DNA of 64,000 nucleotides. Source: Streptomyces collinus Tu 365 (GTDB lineage: Bacteria > Actinomycetota > Actinomycetes > Streptomycetales > Streptomycetaceae). Below the pieces are notes generated by a model. That model searched no databases and was not told the DNA's origin. It worked only from the letters and a program-made list of their open reading frames with translations. This document shows positions 8,228 to 16,492 of this stretch, one piece after another. A program made the translations under genes and the position numbers. The DNA lies in NCBI RefSeq assembly GCF_000444875.1, contig NC_021985.1, positions 3,295,535-3,359,534 on the forward strand, given 5' to 3'. The number at the start of each line of letters is the position of its first letter. Position 1 is the first letter of the stretch.

Positions 8228-9094
8228 TCACGCGTACCGGTAGATCCGGCTCATGTCCTCCAGCTCGTCCGGCGTGACGCCCCAGGGCGGCAGCTTCTGG
8301 TGCCGGGCGACGACCCGCTTGTGCTGGGGGTCGCCGGTGCCGGGCGGGTCGGCGGGCAGGTAGCGGTGCGACCGGTGGGCGCGCTGCCAGCGGTCCCACT
8401 GCAGGTCGAGGAAGGCGTGGTGCAGCCAGAACACCGGGTCGTTGACGGACGCGCCGCCGAGCATCGCGCCGCCCACCCAGCGGTGCACCCGGTTGTGGTT
8501 GCGCCAGGAGGAGCTGCCGGTCCCCGGCCCCCAGCCCTCCAGCTTGTTGCGGAAGCCCTTGGTGACCGTGGAGTCCCAGGGGCGGACGTCGTAGACGGGG
8601 TCGTCGAGGGCCCACTGCAGCTCGCTGCGGGTGGGGAGCTGGAGGGGCGCGGCCGCGCGGCCGAGGTCCCGGGTGAGGAACCTGCCGTCCGTGATGCCCT
8701 CCTTGATGGTCCAGTGACCGGCCGCGTAGGCGAACGGACCGGTCGTCACCTGCCGGTCGGAGCGCCGCCCGTTGCCGCCGAGCAGGTCCTTCGTCCAGGG
8801 TGAGGACGTCGTCGTACGGTCCCGGGTCCAGTCCCAGTACGGCACCGTCACCGAGGAGTCCACGCGGCGCAGCGCCCGCTCCAGCTCCAGCACGAACCTG
8901 CGGTGCCAGGGCAGGAAGGACGGCGTCATGTGCGCGGTGCGCAGGCCGGCCTCGCCGTCGGCGGTGTAGTAGTCGATGTGCGTGCGCACGAAGGCGTCGT
9001 ACTCGCCGCGCCGTTTGAGCTCCAGCAGGGCGTTGACGAACCGCCTGCGCTCGGTGGGGGTGAGTGCGCTGACGTTCTTACGCACGTACGTCAT
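8228..9094 (-). CDS. melC2: Tyrosinase (monophenol monooxygenase)
   Basis: 288 residues, a binuclear type-3 copper enzyme that oxidises monophenols and catechols to quinones, leading to melanin. All six copper ligands are in place: CuA His39, His55 and His64 (LPWHRR), and CuB His190, His194 (RNHNRVHRW) and His216 (WLHHAF). Length equals the usual Streptomyces MelC2. There is no signal peptide, because the enzyme is exported in complex with the MelC1 caddie protein encoded directly upstream; the two frames overlap by 17 bases, so translation is probably coupled. Confidence 0.95.
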   Translation of the reverse strand: MTYVRKNVSALTPTERRRFVNALLELKRRGEYDAFVRTHIDYYTADGEAGLRTAHMTPSFLPWHRRFVLELERALRRVDSSVTVPYWDWTRDRTTTSSPWTKDLLGGNGRRSDRQVTTGPFAYAAGHWTIKEGITDGRFLTRDLGRAAAPLQLPTRSELQWALDDPVYDVRPWDSTVTKGFRNKLEGWGPGTGSSSWRNHNRVHRWVGGAMLGGASVNDPVFWLHHAFLDLQWDRWQRAHRSHRYLPADPPGTGDPQHKRVVARHQKLPPWGVTPDELEDMSRIYRYA

Positions 9095-9569
9095 GCTGTC
9101 CCCCCATGTCGTGTCCCACGTGCCCGGCGTCCACCGGGCCGGGCGCGAGCTCGCGCAGGCGCTGGCCGGGGCCCATCTCGTCCACGGCCGCGCGGGTCGC
9201 CTCCAGCGGCGTACGGTACGAGCTGTAGTGGTCGACCATGCTCAGCCAGGTGCCGTCGGCCCGGCGCATCAGGTGCAGCGGGCGGCCGTCGATGGTGACC
9301 TGCCAGTCGCCCCCGGCGAGGCCCCGGTGTCCTGCGACCGGGATCACGACGCCCTGGATGCGGCGGCCCCGGTAGGTCTCGTCGAAGGAGCCGCCCCCGG
9401 GTCCGTCCGACATGGGCAGGGGGCGGGAGGCGGCGACCACCGGCGCCAGCGCCAGTGCGGCGGCGGAGGCCAGCAGCCCCCGCGCCACCTCTCTTCGCGT
9501 CACTCTTCCCGTCCCCGCCACGACCTGCTGCTCGGCTCCCACCGCGACGCCACCGGCACCCACGACCAT
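9078..9569 (-). CDS. melC1: Tyrosinase cofactor / copper-transfer caddie protein
   Basis: 163 residues. A twin-arginine signal (TRREVARGLLASAAALALAP, starting around residue 24) follows an unusually long n-region. The mature part contains DETYRGRRIQG, WQVTIDGRPLHLMRRADGTWLSMVDHY and FxTP-like YRTPLEATRAAVDEM, the MelC1 core. MelC1 binds apo-tyrosinase, delivers copper to it and carries the complex through the Tat pathway. ATG at 9569 has GAGGAG seven bases upstream. First gene of the mel operon, overlapping melC2. Confidence 0.92.
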   Translation of the reverse strand: MVVGAGGVAVGAEQQVVAGTGRVTRREVARGLLASAAALALAPVVAASRPLPMSDGPGGGSFDETYRGRRIQGVVIPVAGHRGLAGGDWQVTIDGRPLHLMRRADGTWLSMVDHYSSYRTPLEATRAAVDEMGPGQRLRELAPGPVDAGHVGHDMGGQHDVRA

Positions 9570-9733
9570 CTTTCGCTCCTCGTCCCGTGATCGGATTCCG
9601 CACGGGTAACCGCCGGAACGCGCGCGGGGTCACCACCGGGGGGCCATCCGGTGGGTGCGGGGACGTGTGCGGCCGGCACCGGAGACGTGCCGAAGGTCCC
9701 CGGTTCGCGACCGGGCTGAGACTCGCGACCAGG

Positions 9734-9790
9734 CTCAGGTACGTGGCCGGGGCTCAGGTGCGCGGCCGGGACTCAGGTACGTGGCCGGGG
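9734..9790. repeat. Three 19-bp degenerate tandem repeats
   Basis: Units beginning CTCAGGTACGTGGCCGGGG start at 9734, 9753 and 9772 with one to three differences. They lie in the 500-base gap between the melC1 promoter side and the secreted protein at 10115. No gene is visible in this gap. Confidence 0.75.
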
Positions 9791-9833
9791 CCGGGGCCGG
9801 AGTCACGACCGAGGCCCCCGGTCGGCGCCGGAG

Positions 9834-10130
9834 CCGGGACCGAAGCCCACAGCCCGTGTCGGAGCCCGGGACCGAAGCCCACAGCCCGTGTCGGAGCCCG
9901 GGACCGAAGCCCACAGCCCGTGTCAGAGCCCGGGACCGAAGCCCACAGCCCGTGTCAGAGCCCGGGACCGAAGCCCACAGCCCGTGTCAGAGCCCGGGAC
10001 CGAAGCCCACAGCCCGTGTCAGAGCCCGGGACCGAAGCCCACAGCCCGTGTCAGAGCCCGGGACCGAAGCCCACAGCCCGTGTCAGAGCCCGGGACCGAA
10101 GCCCACGGCCCGTGTCAGAGGCCGGGGCCG
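9834..10130. repeat. 32-bp tandem array (nine units plus one degenerate)
   Basis: The core CGAAGCCCACAGCCCGTGTC recurs exactly every 32 bases at 9841, 9873, 9905, 9937, 9969, 10001, 10033, 10065 and 10097, with a decayed tenth at 10129. There are no spacers, so it is not a CRISPR. On the minus strand each unit reads GGC TTC GGT CCC GGG CTC TGA, that is GFGPGL-stop, which mirrors the GLGPGL-stop that ends the gene at 10115. The array is an amplified, slightly diverged copy of that gene's 3' end. Confidence 0.93.
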
Positions 10131-10627
10131 AGGCCCAGGTTCGCGGCGGGCACCGTCCGCAGGACCGGGGCGAGCAGGCCGGCCTGCGGCAGCTTGGGCT
10201 CGGGCAGGCCGAAGTGGTGCGGGTCGGGGGCGGTCAGCGGGGCGTCCAGGGACAGACCGGGGCCCGCGGTGCGCAGGTCGGAGGCGGGGGCGTCGACACC
10301 GACGTGGTCGAAGTCGTCGCCGAGGACGCGCGGCAGGGGCGCCCGCAGGTTCGCGCCGGGCAGGGCGCCGTTCAGCGGCACCTGGGGCAGCGCGCGCTCG
10401 GGCAGCAGCCGGCCGGTGACGTACCGGGGGCCCTCGGGAGCGCCGGGCTTCACCAGCGGCACTTCGAGGCCGACCTTCGGCACCTCGGTGCCGAGGGACT
10501 GGGAGACGCCGTTCAGCGGCACGGGGACGGGGACCGCGCCGGCCGCCAGGGCGGGGGCGGTCGCTCCCACGGCGGCCGCGACGCCCGTGACGACGGCGGC
10601 GAGGGTTCCTCGGGTGGTCGGCTTCAT
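10115..10627 (-). CDS. Secreted protein of unknown function, Pro/Leu-rich
   Basis: 170 residues with a Sec signal peptide (MKPTTRGTLAAVVTGVAAAV..., cleavage after ALAA). The mature chain is low in charge, has no cysteine and is full of short hydrophobic Pro-rich turns such as VPVPVPLNGVSQSLG, LPQVPLNGALPG and LPEPKLPQAG. It matches no family I know. An upstream GTG would add 15 residues, but AAGGA and the signal peptide support ATG 10627. Its neighbours are chaplins, tyrosinase and other small secreted proteins, so a role at the cell surface is likely but inferred. Confidence 0.7.
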   Translation of the reverse strand: MKPTTRGTLAAVVTGVAAAVGATAPALAAGAVPVPVPLNGVSQSLGTEVPKVGLEVPLVKPGAPEGPRYVTGRLLPERALPQVPLNGALPGANLRAPLPRVLGDDFDHVGVDAPASDLRTAGPGLSLDAPLTAPDPHHFGLPEPKLPQAGLLAPVLRTVPAANLGLGPGL

Positions 10628-10736
10628 GTCAGGTGCGGTCCTTTTCGGGTGCGCGGAGTTCGAGGTCCGCATCGCACAACGAGCCGGAAAACTGCTTCAG
10701 TTCACAATTCGCCCGGCCGCAGCAATGGTCGGCTCG

Positions 10737-11321
10737 TCAGCTCGTCCAGAAATCCCACCATCGGGTCAGGACGAGCATGCCCACGACACCGATGTGCAGG
10801 ACCGGCGGGACCCAGGTGAACTCCGCGAGGAAGTTCCGCAGTGCGGCGGGCGCGGGGACGTATCCGCTCCGGACGACGAGCGAGGTGACGTACCAGAACA
10901 GGACGATCGTGGCGGCCCAGGCCAGACAGCACCACAGACACAGCGCGTTGATCCGGTACAGCGACTCGAACTGCAGCCAGGACACGAACCCGACGCCGAA
11001 CAGGCACCCGGCCTCGAACAGCAGCCAGTACCAGCCGGGGAACCGGGCGTCGGCCAGCAGGCTCACGCCGACGCAGCCGACGACGCCGTAGGCGACCAGG
11101 CCCAGCATCGGGTTGGGGAACCCGAAGACCCCGGCCTGGGCGCTCTTCATCACGCTGCCGCAGGACACCACCGGGTTCAGGCTGCACCCGGGCACGAAGT
11201 CCGGGTTCCTCAGCAGCTCGAACTCGTCGAGGGTGATGACCCAGGAGGCCAGCAGACCGGCCGCGCCGGTGATCACCAGCAGCAGCCCGAGACCCCTGCC
11301 GCCGGCCGGGGGCCGGGGCAT
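10737..11321 (-). CDS. Vitamin K epoxide reductase (VKOR) family membrane protein
   Basis: 194 residues with about five transmembrane helices. The redox features of bacterial VKOR are present: a periplasmic loop with a cysteine pair (GCSLNPVVSCGSVM) and the membrane CXXC (LCLWCCLAWA). VKOR proteins oxidise DsbA-like partners and pass electrons to quinone, so they drive disulfide formation in exported proteins; there is no fused thioredoxin domain here. The start overlaps the stop of the upstream gene (TGATG), indicating coupled translation. Cysteine-paired chaplins and rodlins nearby are possible beneficiaries. Confidence 0.9.
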   Translation of the reverse strand: MPRPPAGGRGLGLLLVITGAAGLLASWVITLDEFELLRNPDFVPGCSLNPVVSCGSVMKSAQAGVFGFPNPMLGLVAYGVVGCVGVSLLADARFPGWYWLLFEAGCLFGVGFVSWLQFESLYRINALCLWCCLAWAATIVLFWYVTSLVVRSGYVPAPAALRNFLAEFTWVPPVLHIGVVGMLVLTRWWDFWTS

Positions 11322-11821
11322 CAGCGGCGCAGGCTGCGGGCCGGCAGGACGATGTGGGCCGCGGCGGTCAGGGTCTCGTCGGCGCCGGCGAAGGCGGCCA
11401 GCGCGGCCGGGTCGACGACCTGGCCGGGACGGCCCTCGGGCCAGGCGAGGGTGGTGAAGACGAGGTAGGCGTAGCCGCGCGCGGCGACGGCGGCGAGCCA
11501 CTCCGGCGGTGCCTCGGCCTGGGCGACCATCTGCGGCATGTTGACGACGGCCTGGCCGGCCTCGACGAGCAGGGTGATGGGCAGGCTCGGCTTCGAGGTG
11601 CCGTCCACCACCTGCCCGCCGACCGGCAGGTTGTTGCTCGTCAGCAGGTGCCTGATGGCGGCGGCGGTGGCCTCGGGGCCGCCCTCCGTGTCGCCGAGGG
11701 AGTAGGCCAGCAGGTACGGCATGTCGGTGCCGTCGGGTGCCTCGCCGCTCCAGGCGAGGACGACGAGCGTGCCGAGGTCGGCGGGGCGGAAGGGACGGGT
11801 TTCGCTGGGGCTTGAGGTCAC
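11321..11821 (-). CDS. Small cytoplasmic protein, probably DUF5949 family
   Basis: 166 residues, no signal or membrane segment, mixed alpha/beta composition (LGTLVVLAWSGEAPDGTDMPYLLAYSLGD..., AYLVFTTLAWPEGRPGQVV). I believe it belongs to the Streptomyces family DUF5949, of unknown function; the family assignment is from memory. It is the first gene of a two-gene unit, its TGA sharing a base with the ATG of the VKOR gene. Confidence 0.65.
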   Translation of the reverse strand: MTSSPSETRPFRPADLGTLVVLAWSGEAPDGTDMPYLLAYSLGDTEGGPEATAAAIRHLLTSNNLPVGGQVVDGTSKPSLPITLLVEAGQAVVNMPQMVAQAEAPPEWLAAVAARGYAYLVFTTLAWPEGRPGQVVDPAALAAFAGADETLTAAAHIVLPARSLRR

Positions 11822-11985
11822 CGCGCGACCCTATCGGCGGGGCGCGGCGCGGCCCGGCGGCCTCTCACCCGTCCGGACCAGTGCCCGCAGCCGCTCCACA
11901 CGATCGGGGGAAGCGGTCTCGAACAGGCCGGGAGCCGGCTCCGCGGTGTGCGGTGCCGGCTCCTCCCGGTGGTGCGGCGGCGGGG

Positions 11986-12276
11986 TCAGCTCTGCAGCGG
12001 CAGGCCGCCGAGCAGCGGGTTGTGCTGGTTCAGGGCGGTGGTGGCGCCCTTGACGGAGTGCAGGACGGAGTCGGCGTTCTCGGTGTCGAGCGCGTGCGAC
12101 TGCTGCTGCAGTGGCATGACGTCCTTGACGGTCAGGCCGCCCCGGGTGATCGAGTCCACGGCACCGTTGAGGCTGGTGGGGGTCAGCTCGGCGGTGGTGT
12201 GGGCGAACGCGGGCGCGGCGACGCCGGCGAGAGCCACGGAACCGGCAAGGACGGCGGCGGCCTTCAGGGACTTCAT
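11986..12276 (-). CDS. Small secreted protein of unknown function
   Basis: 96 residues with a clear Sec signal peptide (MKSLKAAAVLAGSVALAGVAAPAFA). The mature 70 residues are polar, cysteine-free, with segments LNGAVDSITRGG and NQHNPLLGGLPLQS. GAGAGGAA lies before ATG 12276; a longer reading frame upstream has no site. No known family. It sits in a run of minus-strand genes for small exported proteins. Confidence 0.7.
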   Translation of the reverse strand: MKSLKAAAVLAGSVALAGVAAPAFAHTTAELTPTSLNGAVDSITRGGLTVKDVMPLQQQSHALDTENADSVLHSVKGATTALNQHNPLLGGLPLQS

Positions 12277-12409
12277 CGGGTTCCTCTCTTCGGCGACTCG
12301 CGTCACCCCGGGGAGACGTACTGGCGCCGTGCCTAACGAGTGCCCGCGGGGCCGGAAACCCCGGCCCCGGAAGACATATGAGATCCCCGTGGGCGCTGCC
12401 GTCCGCGCG

Positions 12410-13213
12410 TCACCCGGTCGGCAGCGCGGGGGCCTGCGGCAGGCTGGGCAGGGCCGTGCCCGGCGCGGTCGGCAGTCCGGCGAGGGTCGAGTCGATCAGT
12501 TCGAGCACGTCGTCCACGACGCCGTTGGCGGCGGACAGCACGCCGTCGACGTCGGCGGTGACGGCCTTGATCAGCTTGTCGATGGCGGTCTGCAGCGCGG
12601 CGAGCAGGTCGCCGGTGGCGTCGCGGGCCGCGGGCTCCTTGGCGGCGGTGCCGGTGGTGAGCGCGGTCAGGGCGGCCGGGGACGGCACGGCGGAGCCGCT
12701 CGCGTCGGTGGCGACGCTCGGGGTGACGGGGGCGCTCGGGACGGCGGGCGCCGTCGGGGTGGCCGCCGTGGACGGCGTGGCGGCGGTGCTCGGCACGGCC
12801 GGGGCGGTGGGAGCGGTCGAAGCGGTGGGCGTGGCGGGGGTGCTCGGCGTCGCCGCGGAGGTGGGGGTGGCCGCGGAGGTGGGGGTGGCCGCCGTGCTCG
12901 GGGCGGCCGCCGCGGCCTTGGCGACGGCCTCACGGGCCGCGTCGCCGAGCTTCTTGGCCTCGCCGGGGGTGAGACGTCCCTTGCTTAGTGACGCGTCGAC
13001 CAGGTCGACGACGGGGTCGAGGGCGGCGTCGGTGCCGTGCAGGGACCGGACTTGGGCGAGCAGCGCGTCCGCGCCGGGTACGGGCGAGTGCGCGCTGGTC
13101 CGGGTGCGCTCCCGGGCCGAGTCGGCGGCGACGGCGACGGGGCCGGCGATGCCGATCACGAGGGCGGCGCAGAGGGTGGTGGACGCCAGGCGCCGTACGG
13201 GCAGCACACGCAT
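12410..13213 (-). CDS. Secreted protein with Ala/Thr/Pro repeat linker
   Basis: 267 residues. A signal peptide (MRVLPVRRLASTTLCAALVIGIAGPVAVAA) is followed by a helical region containing LTPGEAKKLGDAAREAVAKA. Next comes about 70 residues of low-complexity S/T-A-A-T-P-T repeats, then a second helical region (LLAALQTAIDKLIKAVTADVDGVL...). The layout, two small helical domains joined by an extended Pro/Thr linker, suggests a wall-spanning or surface protein. No catalytic motif is seen. AAAGGAA precedes the ATG at 13213. Function unknown. Confidence 0.7.
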   Translation of the reverse strand: MRVLPVRRLASTTLCAALVIGIAGPVAVAADSARERTRTSAHSPVPGADALLAQVRSLHGTDAALDPVVDLVDASLSKGRLTPGEAKKLGDAAREAVAKAAAAAPSTAATPTSAATPTSAATPSTPATPTASTAPTAPAVPSTAATPSTAATPTAPAVPSAPVTPSVATDASGSAVPSPAALTALTTGTAAKEPAARDATGDLLAALQTAIDKLIKAVTADVDGVLSAANGVVDDVLELIDSTLAGLPTAPGTALPSLPQAPALPTG

Positions 13214-13319
13214 GGGGGTTCCTTTCGGTGGGGCAGGGGTCTGAGCCCACCGTTGAACTCCCCGTGTCGCCGCGCAACCGCTCACGCACGGTGCGTGAAC
13301 CATCTGGGGGAACGCACGA

Positions 13320-13361
13320 ACCGGCCGTCCGTCCGCGACGACGCGCGGGCGGACGGCCGGT
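13320..13361 (-). terminator. Terminator behind the cysteine-free chaplin
   Basis: ACCGGCCGTCCG and CGGACGGCCGGT are perfectly complementary, and the 18-base interior can itself pair. It lies 20 bases past the minus-strand chaplin stop. Confidence 0.65.
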
Positions 13362-13381
13362 CCGAGGGGTGCGTCCCGACG

Positions 13382-13621
13382 TCAGCCGTTGGCCGCGATG
13401 TTGCCGAACGCCGGGTTCAGCAGGCCGATGACGTTGATGCTGTCGCCGCTGACGTTGACCGGCACGTGGACCGGGACCTCGACGACGTTGCCCGACACGA
13501 CACCCGGCGAGTTGGCGGCGCCGCCACTGGCGCCGGCGTCGGCGCAGGCCACACCGGCGGCGCCGGCGACGGCCGCGACGGCGGCGGAGGTCAGGACCAG
13601 ACCCTTCGCGATACGCGACAT
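13382..13621 (-). CDS. Short chaplin lacking the cysteine pair
   Basis: 79 residues: signal peptide (1-27, cleaved after ACA), then a chaplin domain NSPGVVSGNVVEVPVHVPVN followed by SINVIGLLNPAFGN. The positions that carry cysteine in other chaplins are Ser58 and Ile/Ala near 75; the only Cys (26) is in the signal peptide. In S. coelicolor ChpE is the chaplin without cysteines, so this is a ChpE-like type. AAGGAG is nine bases before the ATG. Divergent from the exopolysaccharide operon. Confidence 0.9.
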   Translation of the reverse strand: MSRIAKGLVLTSAAVAAVAGAAGVACADAGASGGAANSPGVVSGNVVEVPVHVPVNVSGDSINVIGLLNPAFGNIAANG

Positions 13622-13868
13622 GGAGAGGAGCTCCTTGAAATCGACACAAACATCCGGGCGGATGCCCGGCGCTGTGTCAACGCGCCGCACGCCGTGGGGT
13701 TGTGCCGCCAATCGAGTGACGTCCATGGCGGTGACCCGCCGGGCTCCCGGCTCGTTCCCAAGGGGACGCGTCGTGGGCCGGCGCGCTCTTCGTCGTCGTG
13801 GACGCGCGGTCGTGCCCCCGCGTGCCCACCCGCAACCCCGAGCGCCCCCGTGAGCGAGGAACCCGTCG

Positions 13869-15044
13869 ATGCACCAGCCACCACCCCCCACGCGGCCGCG
13901 GGTCCTGCACGTCGCGCAGCCTGTCGACGGCGGGGTCGCCCGCGTCGTACGGGACCTGGCGCGGGCTCAGCTGTCGGCCGGCGTGCGCGTCGCGGCGGGC
14001 TGCCCGGGCGGTGAACTGGGCGCGGAGCTGCGGGAGCTGGGGGTCGACGTGCGCCCGTGGGGGGCCGGACGGTCGCCGGGTCCGGGGCTGTCCGGCGAGA
14101 TACGACGGCTCGCACGGCTGGTCGAAGAGGTACGGCCCGAACTGGTGCACGCGCACAGCGCCAAGGCGGGACTCGCCGTGCGGCTCGCCGTCCGCGGCCG
14201 GGTCCCGACCGTGTTCCAGCCGCACGCGTGGTCGTTCGAGGCCGTCGGCGGCCCCACCGCCGCGCTGGCGCTGCGCTGGGAGCGGTGGGGGGCCCGGTGG
14301 GCGGACCGTGTGGTGTGCGTCAGCCAGGCGGAGCGCGCGACCGGACTGCGCGCCGGGGTGCACGCCTCGTACGCCGTCATTCCCAACGGCATCGACCTCG
14401 ACCGTCACTCCCCCGCGCCCGCGGGGCCCGCCCGCGCCGCCCTGCTCCCGGACCTCGACCCGGCGGCGCCGCTCGTCGTCTGTGTCGGGCGGCTGTGCCG
14501 GCAGAAGGGCCAGGACCTGCTGTTGCGCGCCTGGGAGCACGTCGTGCGCCAGGTGCCCGGCGCCCGGCTGGCCCTGGTCGGCGACGGACCCGACCGGGAC
14601 GCGCTGCGCCGGCGAGCCCGCGCGCTCGGCCCCGCCGTCCGGTTCGCGGGTGCCGTCACCGACACCGTGCCCTGGTACCGGGCCGCCGACCTGGTGGTGC
14701 TGCCCTCGCGCTGGGAGGGCATGGCCCTGGCCCCGCTGGAGGCGATGGCCTGCGGCCGGCCCGTCGTGCTCACCGACGTCGACGGCGCGCGCGAGAGCCT
14801 GCCGCCGGCGCTCGCGCCCCACTGCCTGGTGCCCCCGGAGGACCCCGGGGCGCTGGCCCGGGCGATCGCCGCGCTGCTGCCCGACGCGCCGCTGCGCGCG
14901 TCGCTCGGCGAGCGGGGACGCGGGCACGTCCAGTCCACGCACGACGTGCGGCACACCGCCGACCGGTTCGCGGTCCTGTACCGCGAACTCCTCGGCGCCC
15001 GGCCGCCCGTGTCCACCGAGCGCAGGGAGTCCCTCCACCCGTGA
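13869..15044 (+). CDS. Glycosyltransferase family 4 (exopolysaccharide operon, gene 1)
   Basis: 391 residues, GT-B fold. The N-terminal domain starts with VLHVAQPVDGGVARVVRDLA, an acceptor-side glycine loop. The C-terminal donor domain has VVCVGRLCRQKGQDLLLRAW and the retaining-enzyme signature LPSRWEGMALAPLEAMACG, whose Glu contacts the sugar nucleotide. It adds a hexose or similar to a lipid-linked oligosaccharide. ATG 13869 has GAGGAA upstream. Its TGA overlaps the next GTG (GTGA), starting a chain of coupled genes. Confidence 0.88.
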   Translation: MHQPPPPTRPRVLHVAQPVDGGVARVVRDLARAQLSAGVRVAAGCPGGELGAELRELGVDVRPWGAGRSPGPGLSGEIRRLARLVEEVRPELVHAHSAKAGLAVRLAVRGRVPTVFQPHAWSFEAVGGPTAALALRWERWGARWADRVVCVSQAERATGLRAGVHASYAVIPNGIDLDRHSPAPAGPARAALLPDLDPAAPLVVCVGRLCRQKGQDLLLRAWEHVVRQVPGARLALVGDGPDRDALRRRARALGPAVRFAGAVTDTVPWYRAADLVVLPSRWEGMALAPLEAMACGRPVVLTDVDGARESLPPALAPHCLVPPEDPGALARAIAALLPDAPLRASLGERGRGHVQSTHDVRHTADRFAVLYRELLGARPPVSTERRESLHP

Positions 15045-16489
15045 CCGCGGAACGCACCGTCCCCTCCTCCGGCGCCCCCGGCGCCCCTGCCGCTCCCGGC
15101 TCGCGACCGCAGGAGCAAGGCCCCTCGCCCGCCCGGGTACGCCCGGCCCGCGCGCCGGGCGGCTTCCGGTTCCCGGTGCGACGGCTGGCCGCGCGGCCCG
15201 CCTCGCCCCTGCCGCTGCTCACCGCCGACCTGGTCGCCGCGCTGGTGGGCGCGCTCGCTCCGGGCCTGGCCACCCAACGTGCGCCACTCGTGGCCGTGTT
15301 GGTGTGCGGAGCGCTGCTGCTGCGCCCGCGCCTCACCCGGCCGGTGCCGGGAGTGCTCGACGAACTCCCGGCCGTCTGCGGCCGGATCGCGGTCCTCTGG
15401 CTCGCCCTCGGCGCGCTGGCGGCCGCCCTCGACCCCGGCCGCGCGCTGTCCGCCCGCACGCTGCTGCTCGGCTGGGCGGCGCAGGCGGTGGCGGCCTGCG
15501 CGGCGCGCGGTGCCGTGCACTGGCGCCGCCGGGTGGCACTGACACGCCGTCCGCGTACGGCCCTGGTCGTCGGTCCGGCGGCGACCGCGCAACGGGTGGC
15601 CGCCGCGCTGCTGCGCCACCCGCGCTGCGGGGTGCGGCCGGTGGGCGTCGTCGCCGAGCACCCCGCGGGCCGCGGTGGGCTGCCGGTGCTCGGCACCGGT
15701 GAGGAGGTGCAGCGGGCGCTCATCCAGAACGGGGTGCGGGTCGTGCTCACCGTCGGCCCGGCCGTGCGCGCCGAACGGGGCCCGCTGCTGCGGGCACTGG
15801 CGGAGTCCGGCTGCACGGTGTGGGAGGTGGACGCGGACGGCCCGGCGTTCGGGACGCGCGACCTGCTCGCCGGTTTCTCCGTCCGCCCCCTCGACCTGGA
15901 CACCCGGCACCACGGCAGCCCCGGCAAGCGGCTGCTGGACGTGACGGTGTCCGGGGCCCTGCTGGTGCTGGTCAGTCCGCTGCTGCTGGTGTGCGCGGCC
16001 GTGCTGCGGCTCACCGAGGGGCCCGGCGTGGTGTTCCGGCAGGAACGCATCGGCGCCGGCGGGCGGCCCTTCACGCTGCTGAAGCTGCGCACCCACCGCC
16101 CGGTGGACGAGCGGGAGGCGGCGACCCGCTGGAGCGTGGCGGGCGACGACGGGATGAGCCGCTTCTGCCGCTTCCTGCGGCAGACCTCGCTGGACGAGCT
16201 GCTCCAGCTGTGGAACGTCTTCCGGGGCGACATGAGCCTGGTCGGCCCGCGGCCCGAACGCCCTTACTTCGTGGCCCAGTTCAGCCGCACCCACCCGGGC
16301 TACGCGGCCCGCCACCGGGTGCGGACCGGCATCACCGGCCTCGCCCAGATCAACGGCCTGCGCGGCGACACCTCCATCGAGGACCGGGCCCGCTTCGACA
16401 ACGCGTACATCGACACCTGGTCGCTGTGGCAGGACGTCTGCATCCTGCTGCGCACCGCGGCCGCGCTCGTGCGTTCCACGGGGAGCTGA
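15041..16489 (+). CDS. Polyprenyl-phosphate sugar-phosphate transferase (initiating enzyme)
   Basis: 482 residues. The N-terminal half has four hydrophobic segments and a degenerate Rossmann-like region (TALVVGPAATAQRVAAALL), as in WbaP/CpsE proteins. The C-terminal bacterial sugar transferase domain is complete: KRLLDVTVSGALLVL membrane anchor, FRQERIG, LLKLRT, and DELLQLWNVFRGDMSLVGPRP. It places the first sugar-1-phosphate on undecaprenyl phosphate to begin a repeat unit. One atypical point is KLRTHRPVDE in place of the common KFRTM. GTG start at 15041 overlaps the preceding stop. Confidence 0.88.
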   Translation: MTAERTVPSSGAPGAPAAPGSRPQEQGPSPARVRPARAPGGFRFPVRRLAARPASPLPLLTADLVAALVGALAPGLATQRAPLVAVLVCGALLLRPRLTRPVPGVLDELPAVCGRIAVLWLALGALAAALDPGRALSARTLLLGWAAQAVAACAARGAVHWRRRVALTRRPRTALVVGPAATAQRVAAALLRHPRCGVRPVGVVAEHPAGRGGLPVLGTGEEVQRALIQNGVRVVLTVGPAVRAERGPLLRALAESGCTVWEVDADGPAFGTRDLLAGFSVRPLDLDTRHHGSPGKRLLDVTVSGALLVLVSPLLLVCAAVLRLTEGPGVVFRQERIGAGGRPFTLLKLRTHRPVDEREAATRWSVAGDDGMSRFCRFLRQTSLDELLQLWNVFRGDMSLVGPRPERPYFVAQFSRTHPGYAARHRVRTGITGLAQINGLRGDTSIEDRARFDNAYIDTWSLWQDVCILLRTAAALVRSTGS

Positions 16490-16492
16490 CCG

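Noticed and set aside
9834..10130. CRISPR array
   Set aside because: The 32-base units are directly adjacent without spacers and there are no cas genes.
9455..11468. Long plus-strand reading frames through the repeat array
   Set aside because: The 32-base unit has no plus-strand stop in any frame, so all three frames stay open artificially; the real gene is on the other strand.
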